A stretch of 62,830 nucleotides of DNA, taken from NCBI GenBank assembly GCA_947168665.1, contig CAMVMX010000018.1:1-62830 (forward strand), given 5' to 3'. Shown here piece by piece: positions 38,757-47,275 of the stretch. The translations under genes and the position numbers were made by a program. Each line of letters begins with the position of its first letter. Positions within the stretch are counted from its first letter, which is position 1. The notes under the pieces are model-generated. The model saw only the letters and a list, made by a program, of their open reading frames with translations, ran no database searches and was not told the origin of the DNA. This stretch comes from an uncultured Bacteroidales bacterium (GTDB lineage: Bacteria; Bacteroidota; Bacteroidia; Bacteroidales; P3).

Positions 38757-38950
38757 GTATCCTTAACGCGGGGTTGGCGAAATTATTGTGTCTCTGCCGC
38801 AATGATTGTTCTCGTCGCGCTGCCGGCTCCGCGGGCGGGACGGCTGGCGAGAGGCCCTCCGCGGGCGGTGGAGTGTTAAATAATCATAAATCTGCAGGTG
38901 CGATGTCACCTTTTGCCCCCTTGGGTGGTTATTAGGTGATAGAAAATAAT

Positions 38951-39463
38951 ATGTCTGACATAGCACATACGGAATATGCCCTATTCGACAACCTGATTGA
39001 GCAGAACCGCCGCATGATACGTATCCTGTGCTGGCGCCACTCGTCGGGCGACGAGGAGCTGTGTGCCGAGCTGGTGCAGGAATGCTACCTTGCCATCTGG
39101 TTCCGGCTCGGCACGCTGCGGCGGGGAAGTATTGCCCTTCAGCAGCGGGCCTGGGTGGCGTGGCAGTGCCGGAGTGTCTTTTCGCACCGCAAAAGGAAAG
39201 ACCGCCCCATCTGGCTGCCGGTCGACGCGCTGGCCGAATCCATCCCCTCGCCGGACAATGACAATAGTCTGCGCGAACAGATCGAGGAGCTGGCCGTCGA
39301 CCTGAACGCAAAAGAGCGGCAACTGCTCGACTTGCTGCTGGAGGGCTACCAGCTGACCGAGATAGCCCACATGTGGGGCATAACCTATAGTGCCGTCAAG
39401 AAGAAAAAACAACGCATGATAGAGAAAATGAAAGCCAGAACGAAAGGAGACCGAAAACCATGA
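38951..39463 (+). CDS. ECF-like sigma factor, cassette A
   Basis: A 170-residue sigma-70 family protein: region 2 around residues 20-75 (AELVQECYLAIWFRLGTL, RRSVFSHRKRK-like) and region 4 helix-turn-helix in residues 115-165 (LNAKERQLLDLLLEGYQLTEIAHMWGITYSAVKKKKQRM). Region 2 is divergent from most Bacteroidetes ECF factors. I chose the ATG at 38951; a GTG 15 bases upstream is possible. Its stop overlaps the start of the next gene (ATGA). First gene of the duplicated five-gene cassette. Confidence 0.82.
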   Translation: MSDIAHTEYALFDNLIEQNRRMIRILCWRHSSGDEELCAELVQECYLAIWFRLGTLRRGSIALQQRAWVAWQCRSVFSHRKRKDRPIWLPVDALAESIPSPDNDNSLREQIEELAVDLNAKERQLLDLLLEGYQLTEIAHMWGITYSAVKKKKQRMIEKMKARTKGDRKP

Positions 39464-39780
39464 ACGAAATGAGTGAACAAGAGATAAAACAGCTGATAGA
39501 CAGCCAAGCTGATCGCAACCGGCACACCTCACATGCCAAGGCGCTTGCCACGCGTCACAATGCCGACCTGCCCCAATGGTGCGCCGTCCGCCGCGTCCGC
39601 CGCGTCCGCCGCCGTCAGTTGGGCAATGTGGTCATAACGGCTGCCATCATCCCGCTCTTTATTGCGGCATTCTACCAGGAGGAGAGGAACACCCCAGTCT
39701 ATGCCACCGCTTTTCTCGCTACCGACCACCGAGCCATTGGCGCTGTTAACACCGTTGAAACCATATTAGAATTGGTGTGA
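39460..39780 (+). CDS. Small single-pass membrane protein, cassette A
   Basis: A 106-residue protein: a charged cytoplasmic part, RRVRRVRRR just before one transmembrane helix (residues about 53-72), then an outer tail of 34 residues ending TVETILELV. Overlaps the sigma-factor stop by four bases (ATGA) and the next ATG by one base (TGATG), so translation is coupled at both ends. Position suggests it regulates the sigma factor, like an anti-sigma factor, but it lacks a recognisable anti-sigma domain. The tail resembles that of the cassette B protein at 55124. Confidence 0.75.
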   Translation: MNEMSEQEIKQLIDSQADRNRHTSHAKALATRHNADLPQWCAVRRVRRVRRRQLGNVVITAAIIPLFIAAFYQEERNTPVYATAFLATDHRAIGAVNTVETILELV

Positions 39781-40277
39781 TGAAACGCAAAGGCACACAA
39801 TGGTTTTGGGTGTTTATGGCAGCCCTGCTTTTGGCGGATATTGTGGTGATGGTGGGTCAATGTGCCCCTAAGAGCCCCCTCAATCCTTCTGAAGTCAGCG
39901 AGGTGTATAGCAAGTATGTCGGCATGGACGGTCTTGATGTCACCTTTCTCAAAGACTACCCCCTTAGCGACAGTGTGGCCGTTGATGTGACGCTCATTGA
40001 GGCCACCACAGACTCCGCTTGGGCTGTTCTGTATTATGATTTTAATTTATCATGTTTTCCTGTAAAACATAATCTTAAAGATGACACCCATACTGTCGCA
40101 TTTGGTTATGCTCCACATAACAATTATAGATCGCCCCAAGATTCAATTCTTGTCAACAATGATTTTATTGTCGTTTATTTTTTCAAACATACAATTTCGG
40201 TTTTTACCATTGAGTCTGAGAGTCAAGTGGATGAAATCATCTATTGTCACATACAAAATATTAGTAAATATACCTGA
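39780..40277 (+). CDS. Membrane-anchored protein, cassette A
   Basis: A 165-residue protein with an N-terminal membrane anchor (WFWVFMAALLLADIVVMVGQC) and a soluble outer part. The segment VSEVYSKYVGMDGLDVTFLKDYPLSDSVAVDVTLIEA is homologous to the same position of the cassette B protein (SDLYARYDNVEGLEVSYIEDY). No known domain. The DNA turns clearly AT-rich from about 40030, in mid-gene. Confidence 0.75.
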   Translation: MKRKGTQWFWVFMAALLLADIVVMVGQCAPKSPLNPSEVSEVYSKYVGMDGLDVTFLKDYPLSDSVAVDVTLIEATTDSAWAVLYYDFNLSCFPVKHNLKDDTHTVAFGYAPHNNYRSPQDSILVNNDFIVVYFFKHTISVFTIESESQVDEIIYCHIQNISKYT

Positions 40278-40279
40278 TT

Positions 40280-40693
40280 ATGAAGAAAATAGTTATTCCA
40301 ATAACCATGATGGTTTTGTTGAATGCAGCTACTATAAGTTGCCAAAAAGAGTGTACGTCAAATGCAATGACAGAAACGGTCAATATTGATACAACAAAAA
40401 AAGTGTGGTACACTGTTGGAGGTATTAGTGGCTCAAGAATCTTCAGCAACGAAGATGAATATGATGAATTTTTGTTGCAATTGATTCGAATGGCCCAAAA
40501 TGAAATCATTGTTGAGGTTTACACCGGTGATAGTCTTCAACATGAGTCTTTAGCAAAAGAGGTTGTCACGTTTACAACATCAAGTAGTACGGAAGCTATG
40601 AATTGGGCGAAGAAGAAATTAAACGAGGGCTATAAAGTAGCGATAACATACGACGAAGAAAAGAATTTGTATACATGTACAGCCAGCAGATAA
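40280..40693 (+). CDS. Small lipoprotein, cassette A
   Basis: A 137-residue lipoprotein with lipobox ATISC and acylated cysteine followed by QKE. The mature part has YTVGGISGSRIFSNEDEYDEFLLQLI, loosely similar to the cassette B lipoprotein. Starts two bases after the previous stop, in an AT-rich stretch unlike its flanks. Function unknown; the envelope is its likely location. Confidence 0.7.
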   Translation: MKKIVIPITMMVLLNAATISCQKECTSNAMTETVNIDTTKKVWYTVGGISGSRIFSNEDEYDEFLLQLIRMAQNEIIVEVYTGDSLQHESLAKEVVTFTTSSSTEAMNWAKKKLNEGYKVAITYDEEKNLYTCTASR

Positions 40694-41090
40694 GTGTTTT
40701 TTATAAATAATTCATAGATGATACCAGATGACTATGTTCACGTTTGACTCGACTGGCTATTGAGATAATGTATGAAAAACAGGCAAGCCCTGAGTAAGGT
40801 GCCAGGGGGAGCCACTTAATATTTTAAATGATGAGCGATAAAATAGAAAGCCCCATGCCAGGTAGGTGTGCTGCTGACATGGGGCATGAATGGGCGGATG
40901 GTGAATGTTCAGGTAGGGGATGCAGCTCTATATAACAGCCCAACATCGAAATTCAACATCCAAGGCATAGAACAAGCCGTTCCATAAAATACTTAACGAG
41001 GATAACTTGATTCTATTGTATGGAATGAAAAGATAGTATGCACAATTCCAGCAGCACCGATTAATTGTTAAATTTAAAAATACAAACATC
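40694..41090. other. 397-base gap in cassette A
   Basis: No gene seen. It contains a GCCCCATG/CATGGGGC stem (40850-40857/40878-40885, 20-base loop). The last 50 bases before the LRR gene are AT-rich, as expected of a leader. Confidence 0.5.
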
Positions 41091-42905
41091 ATGAAAAAAA
41101 CATTTCTATCCCTTTTGCTGCTTGCCGGCGCAATGGTTGCGGCTGCGGGGCCAGTCTACCAGTCGGAGACCTACTACAAGGTGAACGACTTGTTTTACCG
41201 CATCATCTCCGACAGCACCGTGGAAACTGCCCCCATGCAGGACTGCATCCCCTACGAAGGAAATGTCGTCGTGCCTTCCACCGTGACAATCAATGGCCAG
41301 ACCTACACCGTGACCCGCATCGGCGACGAGACCTTTGCCGGCACCTGTCAGGCGGTTTCCCTCTCGCTTCCTTCCACCCTGCTGGAGGTTGGCAAAGAGG
41401 CCTTCTCGCAATTCCCCATCCCGGTCAGACTGCCCGAGTCGGTCCGCCGCATTGAGTGGGGAGCTTTCGTAGGCATCACAGTCGACGAACTCTATATCCC
41501 GGCCAACGTGGAGTTTATAGACGAAGATGCGTTTTTCTCTGCCGCCACATACCGCATAGTTGTGAACCCGGCCAACACCCACTTTGTGGCTGTTGACTCT
41601 GTGGCCTTGTGCAGTGCCGACACCTCCGTACTGTACCTCTACGCCTCGCGGAACCCCGCTCGGCACTATACTGTCCCCTCGCAAGTCCGTCGCCTGGTCG
41701 AATCATCCTTCTATGGCAGCAACAATCTCGACTCTGTCTATCTTCCCGAAGGTTTGCGGGAGATAAATTGCATCTTTGGCACTCGGCTGCAAGGGCTGCA
41801 TATCCCGGCCTCGGTATGCCGCATCGGGGGCTCTTTATTAGAAAACCCTCCGGCCAGCTTCGACCTCACTGTCGACCCCGCCAACCGGAACTACAAGGTT
41901 GAGGACAATATGCTGCTGAGCTTCGATGGCGACACCTTGCTGATGGTTCTGGGTGCCGAGGGCGACTTTATAGTGCCCCAAGGAGTCAAAGTCCTCGGTG
42001 ACTATCTTTTTTACTATAATGACAGGGTTGACCGTGTCGTTGTGCCCGACGGCGCCACCACCATTGGCATTCAGACTTTCTGTGGCAGCAGCGCCAACGT
42101 CGTTCTCCCCCCGACCATCCACACCATCGACAATCATGCTTTCTGGATAAACACCGGCACCCGGCGCGTGTCCCTCCCCAACCTCACCACCCTTGGCCGG
42201 GGTGCTTTCCAGGAGAGTGCCGTCGCCACCGTCGACAGCCTCAACTCCCTGCGCGAAATCCCCCCATACGCTTTCTATTACAGCGCCCTCTTCTCCCTCA
42301 AATGGGGCGACCAGGTAGAATCCATAGGTGAGTATGCCTTCTTCTACACCAAGCTCTCGGCCGGAAAGAAAGAGATGCCCGCCTCGCTCAGGCGCATGGG
42401 CATGGACGCTTTCCTGACCAACAACGGCTTCACGCGCATTGTTTTCCGCGGTCCGATAGACACCATCGGCCAGAATGCATTTCAGTGCCGCATTCTGCAA
42501 TTCACCGACACCACCGTCCCCGTTGTCTACGGCTCCAACACCCTGTCCAACACCGACACCGTCTATACCCCCTGCGGTTTTGCCGAAATCTTCGAGCAGG
42601 CCATTCCGCACGGAAGCAACGTGGCGTTTGCCGAGTGGTGCAGTCCCGAGTCGGTGGCTGAAGCCTCCCCGACCGACGGCGTCACCCTCTATCCCAACCC
42701 TGCCACGCGCCAGTTCTCCATCGCCGGGCTGCCCACCGGTGGGGCCGACGCGGAGGTGAGCGACTGCTCCGGGCGCATCGTCATGCGGCGCACCCTTGCC
42801 GACAGCCACCCCGTCGTCGACATTGCCGCGCTGCCCGCCGGCATCTACTTTGTCACCCTCCGCACCCCGCAATCCACCGCCACCCGCCGGCTGGTGGTGA
42901 AATGA
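41091..42905 (+). CDS. BspA-like LRR protein with T9SS signal, cassette A
   Basis: A 604-residue secreted protein: signal peptide MKKTFLSLLLLAGAMVAAAG, then a run of BspA/Treponema-type LRR_5 repeats (residues about 60-500, such as VTRIGDETFAG, LREIPPYAFYYS, VESIGEYAFFYTKL) and a T9SS type A domain (AEVSDCSGRIVMRR ... LPAGIYFVTLRT ... RRLVVK). LRR_5 surface proteins commonly bind host or partner-cell proteins. Its first 60 residues resemble those of the cassette B protein. Confidence 0.9.
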   Translation: MKKTFLSLLLLAGAMVAAAGPVYQSETYYKVNDLFYRIISDSTVETAPMQDCIPYEGNVVVPSTVTINGQTYTVTRIGDETFAGTCQAVSLSLPSTLLEVGKEAFSQFPIPVRLPESVRRIEWGAFVGITVDELYIPANVEFIDEDAFFSAATYRIVVNPANTHFVAVDSVALCSADTSVLYLYASRNPARHYTVPSQVRRLVESSFYGSNNLDSVYLPEGLREINCIFGTRLQGLHIPASVCRIGGSLLENPPASFDLTVDPANRNYKVEDNMLLSFDGDTLLMVLGAEGDFIVPQGVKVLGDYLFYYNDRVDRVVVPDGATTIGIQTFCGSSANVVLPPTIHTIDNHAFWINTGTRRVSLPNLTTLGRGAFQESAVATVDSLNSLREIPPYAFYYSALFSLKWGDQVESIGEYAFFYTKLSAGKKEMPASLRRMGMDAFLTNNGFTRIVFRGPIDTIGQNAFQCRILQFTDTTVPVVYGSNTLSNTDTVYTPCGFAEIFEQAIPHGSNVAFAEWCSPESVAEASPTDGVTLYPNPATRQFSIAGLPTGGADAEVSDCSGRIVMRRTLADSHPVVDIAALPAGIYFVTLRTPQSTATRRLVVK

Positions 42906-42929
42906 CTGTAGCGGTGGATGCACACCATT

Positions 42930-42970
42930 GCGACAAGGGGTTAATGACTGGTCCATTAACCCCTTGTCGC
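42930..42970. terminator. Long perfect hairpin between convergent genes
   Basis: GCGACAAGGGGTTAATG (42930-42946) is perfectly complementary to 42954-42970, a 17-base stem with a 7-base loop, placed between the convergent ends of the LRR and PHP genes. It probably serves as a two-way terminator, though no T-run follows on either strand. Confidence 0.8.
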
Positions 42971-43077
42971 ATCAGGCGGCCGCTCAACCTTTGCCTTGAA
43001 CGCGCTTGTCGCCTTGGCAAATAGCGGCGTGACATTCTCTTTTTTTCGCAGTGCAGCCCTTTGCCCTTTCCGGCAGC

Positions 43078-43851
43078 TCAGACAATCTTCTTGAGCGGGG
43101 CGGAGCGGAAGGCCAGGGTATCTATGTAGCGGCCCTCCTCGCCCCTCAGGGCCTTGCGGAACTCGTCGAAAGTGCGGTGCTCCATATAGATGACGTTATA
43201 CACATCGCCCACATTGTCGATAAAGTGGGCGTCGCTGTCGGTGATAAAGTTGAACCGTTTCAGGTAGGCGAACTTCTTCAGCATCTCCTCCCGGGTGGTG
43301 AAGCGGTTGATTTCCAGTCCGTCGGCTTTCAGGTCGGGCGGCACGAAACCCAGCTGGCTGGTGAGCGATGTGGTGCCCTTGTTGACATGGGCCGGCACGA
43401 AGAGTCCGCCAATGCGGTGCACCTCCTCATAGATGCCGTCGATGTCCACATCGATGGCGTTGAGCAGGTGGTACTCCTCCTCGCCCACAATCTCATCGTT
43501 CTCGTCGACGATGAGCTGGTAGCCGAAGCGGTCCTCGTCGTTGGGGATGGGCGGGAGGTGGGCATCCAGAAACTCCTGAAACTCGTCCAGCTGCTCGTCC
43601 GTCTCGAAATAGGAGAGGCAGTGCGCCTCCTCCTGCGAGGTGACCTCCACGCCGCCCAGCACAAAGAGACCGTTGTCGCGCCCTATCTTCTGGGTCACTT
43701 TCACCTGGCGGGTGGTGTTGTGGTCGCTGATGGCAATCATGTCCAGCCCCCGTGCCAGGGCGCGCTGGACAATGGCGCTGGGGCTCATCTCCAAGTCGCC
43801 GCACGGCGAGAGGACGGTATGGATGTGCAGGTCGGCCTTAAAAGGGGTCAT
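43078..43851 (-). CDS. PHP-domain phosphoesterase-like protein
   Basis: A 257-residue PHP protein with the metal-ligand motifs DLHIHTVLSPCGD, AISDHNTT, VPAHVNKG and ITDSDAH in order. It shares this form with PHP proteins found near bifurcating hydrogenases and in DNA-polymerase accessory families. Its substrate is unknown. Transcribed after the DRTGG gene, 34 bases away. Confidence 0.88.
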   Translation of the reverse strand: MTPFKADLHIHTVLSPCGDLEMSPSAIVQRALARGLDMIAISDHNTTRQVKVTQKIGRDNGLFVLGGVEVTSQEEAHCLSYFETDEQLDEFQEFLDAHLPPIPNDEDRFGYQLIVDENDEIVGEEEYHLLNAIDVDIDGIYEEVHRIGGLFVPAHVNKGTTSLTSQLGFVPPDLKADGLEINRFTTREEMLKKFAYLKRFNFITDSDAHFIDNVGDVYNVIYMEHRTFDEFRKALRGEEGRYIDTLAFRSAPLKKIV

Positions 43852-43885
43852 GGCAGTCCTTTCTGCGGCGGGAGGCCGCGGCAGG

Positions 43886-44221
43886 TCAGTTTTTCAGCAG
43901 CTCGTAGATTTTGCCAGCCGTCTCGAAGGTCTCCATGGTGGTGCTCAGGAAGGGGATGCCCTCCTCGTTGCTCTGCTCCAGGGTGTCGTCCGAGGCCGTC
44001 TGTCCCTTGACCAGAATCACGCAGGCCAGCTCCTTCAGCGAGGCAATGGCCATCACATTCTTGTGCACCTGCAGCGTGACCCACACGTTGCCCATCTCGG
44101 CGTTGCCCATCACGTCGCTGAGCAGGTCGGACACATAGCAGCCCTCTATTTCGCGGTCCAGGCCGTCGGCACCCGACAGCACCTTCAGGTTCAATTTTTC
44201 TACTAATTCTCTTACTTTCAT
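43886..44221 (-). CDS. DRTGG-domain protein
   Basis: A 111-residue DRTGG-domain protein: MKVRELVEKLNLKVLSGADGLDREIEGCYVSDLLSDVM, then VWVTLQVHKNVMAIASLKELACVILVKGQ. DRTGG proteins of this size are frequently encoded with PHP proteins in [FeFe]-hydrogenase clusters of Firmicutes and Thermotogae (general knowledge). The hyd operon of this window lies 35 kb away. Starts at the ATG at 44221. Confidence 0.85.
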   Translation of the reverse strand: MKVRELVEKLNLKVLSGADGLDREIEGCYVSDLLSDVMGNAEMGNVWVTLQVHKNVMAIASLKELACVILVKGQTASDDTLEQSNEEGIPFLSTTMETFETAGKIYELLKN

Positions 44222-44248
44222 AATCGGTGTTTGTTTCGTTTGGATGTG

Positions 44249-44256
44249 CAAAAATA
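44249..44256 (-). promoter_or_regulatory. -7 element before the DRTGG gene
   Basis: TATTTTTG on the minus strand, 28 bases before the DRTGG ATG. No matching -33 at 19 bases. Confidence 0.45.
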
Positions 44257-44316
44257 CAATTTTTTTTCCAAATAAGCGTTATCCGAACTAAAAAAACACC
44301 AAACACACAGTTTCTC

Positions 44317-44718
44317 ATGCAGTTCAATCTCACCTACAGCGAAGTCGGCCAGTTCGTTCTCGACAAAACCGGCAAGGAACTCCCCCTCTCCTACGGAGGC
44401 CCACACACCGTCCGCATTTCCTACAAAGTGCCCCTGATGGGGTCCGTGGGGCTCGATGTCAATGTAGAGCGCATCAACGGCAGCGACATCTTCCTCTCCT
44501 ACGGCGGCGGAGCGGGCATTGAGTTCATGGTGCGCACCGCCCTCGGACAGCTGAAAAAGCAGCCCTCGGCCGATATGCTCGAAATCCTCGACGGCAACCG
44601 CCTGCTCCTCGCCCTCGGCAAGAGCCCTCAGCTTTCCACCCTCTTCGACCACATCACCCTCAAGGACATCCACTTCGACGAGAAGTCGGTGATGGTGGAC
44701 TTTGTGCCCAAATCCTGA
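44317..44718 (+). CDS. Conserved hypothetical protein
   Basis: A 133-residue cytoplasmic-looking protein without a signal peptide (MQFNLTYSEVGQFVLDKTGKE, GSDIFLSYGGGAGIEFMV, LLLALGKSPQLSTL). I do not recognise the family. The ATG at 44317 was preferred over a longer frame overlapping the promoter area. It is 15 bases before the MBL-fold gene, so they are likely co-transcribed. Confidence 0.6.
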   Translation: MQFNLTYSEVGQFVLDKTGKELPLSYGGPHTVRISYKVPLMGSVGLDVNVERINGSDIFLSYGGGAGIEFMVRTALGQLKKQPSADMLEILDGNRLLLALGKSPQLSTLFDHITLKDIHFDEKSVMVDFVPKS

Positions 44719-44733
44719 AATCCCCTTTCAGCC

Positions 44734-45396
44734 ATGCAGCTGCACTACATCCACCACAGTTGTTTCGTGGCCGAGGAAGAGGACTGTCTGCTCGTTTTCG
44801 ACTACTGGCAAGACCCCCAGGGGCTGCTCCGCTCCCTGCTCGACGGCGCCGGCGGCCGCGCGGTCTACTTCATCGTGTCCCATTTCCATCAGGACCACTT
44901 CAACCCCGACATCGTTGGCTGGTGCGCCGCCCGCGCGGACTGGCACCTGCTGCCCTCCTACGACACCGTGCGCCGCCGCCGCATCGACAAGTCGCTCCCC
45001 CTGGCAGTCCTGCGGCCCGCCGAGAGTGTGGCCACCCCCCATTTCAGCCTCAAAGCCTATCGGTCCACCGATGTGGGTGTGAGCACCGTCACCACCCTGC
45101 GCGACGGCACCACCCTCTTCCATGCCGGCGACTGCAACAACTGGCGTTTCCCGCCCGCCGCAGACCCCTCCGACATCGACCGGGTGAAGGTGACCTCCGA
45201 CCAGATGGAGAAACTCTTCCTCTCCATCCTGCGCGACATCCGGCTCGACTTCCCCGCCATCGACCACGCCATGTTCCCCGTCGACCCCCGCCTGGGACAG
45301 GAAATGCTGCGCGGCCCTTTCCAGCTGCTCCAGGCCATCAAAGTGTCCCATTTCCACCCCATGCACTACAGCTGGGGGCTGGAGGCATTCCAGTAA
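44734..45396 (+). CDS. MBL-fold metallo-hydrolase
   Basis: A 220-residue metallo-beta-lactamase-fold protein. Motifs: start LHYIHHSCFVAEEEDCLLVFDYW, metal-binding SHFHQDHFNPDI (HxHxDH), HAGDCNNW and the late SHFHPMHY. It resembles the L-ascorbate-6-phosphate lactonase/UlaG branch in layout. Substrate unknown. Confidence 0.85.
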   Translation: MQLHYIHHSCFVAEEEDCLLVFDYWQDPQGLLRSLLDGAGGRAVYFIVSHFHQDHFNPDIVGWCAARADWHLLPSYDTVRRRRIDKSLPLAVLRPAESVATPHFSLKAYRSTDVGVSTVTTLRDGTTLFHAGDCNNWRFPPAADPSDIDRVKVTSDQMEKLFLSILRDIRLDFPAIDHAMFPVDPRLGQEMLRGPFQLLQAIKVSHFHPMHYSWGLEAFQ

Positions 45397-45941
45397 TCCC
45401 CTGCACCTTCCGCAGCAGGTTTTCCCCACTCGGCTGGTTTTAGTTTTCACCGTGGCGCTCCCCTCCGTTCCCCGCTCCTTCATCGCTAATTTAGCGACGA
45501 AGGAGCGGCGAACGGGGAGGAGGCTTGCGGCTGAGGGCCGGCGCGGGGCGCCGCCGCCGTGCCCTATAATTACCACCGTAGGTGGTAATAGAGGTATGCG
45601 CTGGCGCCGCCGCTGAATAGAGTGCCGGTGGCGGCCGCGCCCCCAATATCCGTCTGGATGTGGCCGCCGACCTGCTTTTTGCAGGCCCGGCGGCCGCGTG
45701 GCAGCCGTAGGTTGCGGGTGGAGAGTGACCGTTTGCGACAGTAGCGGAAGCTTGATGCACGCAGACTCCAAACGGCGGCGGGATGAAAAAGGGATAGTGT
45801 ACTTTTGCATCGTCTTCAAGGGGAGGACGGCAGCCCACGGCTGGCGCGCGAAGCTGGGCGGCGGCGGAAATCCTCTGGAGGATGCGGAGTCCACAAAACA
45901 ACCCGACTAAGGACCGGGCGGATTCCGGACAACGAACAGTT
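45397..45941. other. 545-base gap with three strong hairpins
   Basis: No convincing gene. Three stem-loops: 45472-45508 (a 10+7-pair stem with one A/C mismatch and hardly any loop); ATTACCACC/GGTGGTAAT 45569-45577/45581-45589; GGCCGCCG/CGGCGGCC 45662-45669/45688-45695 with an inner CCTGC/GCAGG. A TACTTTTG -7 element lies at 45800-45807. Possible structured RNA or degraded repeats. Confidence 0.5.
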
Positions 45942-46826
45942 ATGGCTATTTTTTCAGGAATCATCTCCCGCTTGAGAGGGAGTATCGGACAGCTGACTTT
46001 TGCCCGTGTGGGCGGCAAGACAGTGGTGAGAGAGAAGGTGGAGCGCAAGGCGGTGCCCACACGCACCCGCCGCCAGATGCGCCGCCGGGTGGTCTGGGCC
46101 AACCTGGTGAACCTCTACCGCGCCTTTTCCGGCACGCTGCACCCCAGCTTCGAGAACAAGGAGCGCGGCCGCAGCGACTACAACGAGTTTATGAGTGCCA
46201 ATCTGGGAGGGAACTCGGTGGCGCTGACTGCCGGTGAGGCCCGCCAAGGGGGCTGTGTGGTGGCTGGCTACCAGGTGACCCGAGGCTCGCTGCCCTCGGT
46301 GGGGGTGCAGTTCGGAAGCGGCAATGTGCCCGTCACCGACATCAACATGGGCGGCATCACCATCGGGTCCAGCACCACGGTGAAGACCTTCAGCCAAGCC
46401 ATCATCGACAACAATCCCGAGTGGGCCAATGGCGACCAGCTGTCGGTGTTCATAGCCCATCAGCAGCAGGATTCCGGCACCGGTGTGCCCCGCGTGACTA
46501 TCGACGCCAAGGAGCTGACTCTCGACGTGAACGACGAGAGTTCGATGCTGGGCGATGTGGTGGAGGCCAACTTCTTCAGTGTCGACGAGGGCAAATTGGC
46601 CGTAGGCGGCGCGCTGAACGGTGGTGTGGCTGTGGTGCACAGCCGTCTGACGCAGGGAGGCACGCAGGTGAGCACGCAGTTCTTTGTGGTGAACAACACG
46701 CTGCTGAGTCTCTACCAGGGCGACGAGGCTGTCGAGGCCGCAGTGCTGAGTTATGGCGGTGTGACGAGGGACGATTTTCTCACCCCTAATGTCGACGATT
46801 TGACCAGCGATACCGTGCGCCCGTAG
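45942..46826 (+). CDS. DUF6266-like protein
   Basis: A 294-residue protein beginning MAIFSGIISRLRGSIGQLTFARVGGKTVVREK, rich in basic residues up to position 65 (PTRTRRQMRRRVVWANLVNLYRAF), then beta-rich. The start-and-basic-segment pattern resembles DUF6266, a family common in Bacteroidetes and often near phage or mobile genes; this is a memory-based comparison. An alternative ATG lies 60 bases upstream. Function unknown. Confidence 0.5.
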   Translation: MAIFSGIISRLRGSIGQLTFARVGGKTVVREKVERKAVPTRTRRQMRRRVVWANLVNLYRAFSGTLHPSFENKERGRSDYNEFMSANLGGNSVALTAGEARQGGCVVAGYQVTRGSLPSVGVQFGSGNVPVTDINMGGITIGSSTTVKTFSQAIIDNNPEWANGDQLSVFIAHQQQDSGTGVPRVTIDAKELTLDVNDESSMLGDVVEANFFSVDEGKLAVGGALNGGVAVVHSRLTQGGTQVSTQFFVVNNTLLSLYQGDEAVEAAVLSYGGVTRDDFLTPNVDDLTSDTVRP

Positions 46827-46847
46827 GTTCACGATTTGTTTCACGAT

Positions 46848-46865
46848 GGGGGGCGTCAGCCCCCC
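46848..46865. terminator. GC-rich hairpin after the DUF6266-like gene
   Basis: GGGGGGC (46848-46854) and GCCCCCC (46859-46865) around a GTCA loop. Placed between the two small genes; no T-run, so termination is only likely. Confidence 0.6.
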
Positions 46866-46887
46866 TGTTTAAAAAAAGGAGGTTATT

Positions 46888-47109
46888 ATGAAAACGAACA
46901 TCAAGATTGCTGTGGATGAAGCCAGGCGGGTGTTGCGGTCGCAACAGGTGAGCGAGGATGAGGCAAAGGCTATATTAGACGGCTTGTCGGCCGCCTCGAA
47001 GGAGGCCACCCCTTGGTGGGTGGTGGTGCTGAAGACGCTGGCTTACCTCATCGGGCTGTTGCTGGCAGGCTATGGCACTTCGGCCGCCGCGCAGTCGCTG
47101 TTGTTTTGA
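46888..47109 (+). CDS. Small single-pass membrane protein
   Basis: A 73-residue protein with a charged helical N-terminus and one C-terminal transmembrane helix (VVVLKTLAYLIGLLLAGYGTSA). Preceded by AAAGGAGG at 46875-46882, five bases before the ATG, an unusually strong Shine-Dalgarno for Bacteroidetes. It recalls the small smalltalk-type membrane peptides of Bacteroides, but I cannot confirm that. Confidence 0.6.
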   Translation: MKTNIKIAVDEARRVLRSQQVSEDEAKAILDGLSAASKEATPWWVVVLKTLAYLIGLLLAGYGTSAAAQSLLF

Positions 47110-47275
47110 AACGCAGGGCGGGCGGGAGGGAACAATGTGACATACTAAGGATTGCGAGCACCCAGACTGCGGGGTGCCGCACGGCTCAGGCTGGCGATGC
47201 GCGGGATGCCCGTTGGGGGTGCCGATGTGTCGCCGGCCTGCGGCTGTATGTATGGAGTGGCTGTAAGGCTGGCCG

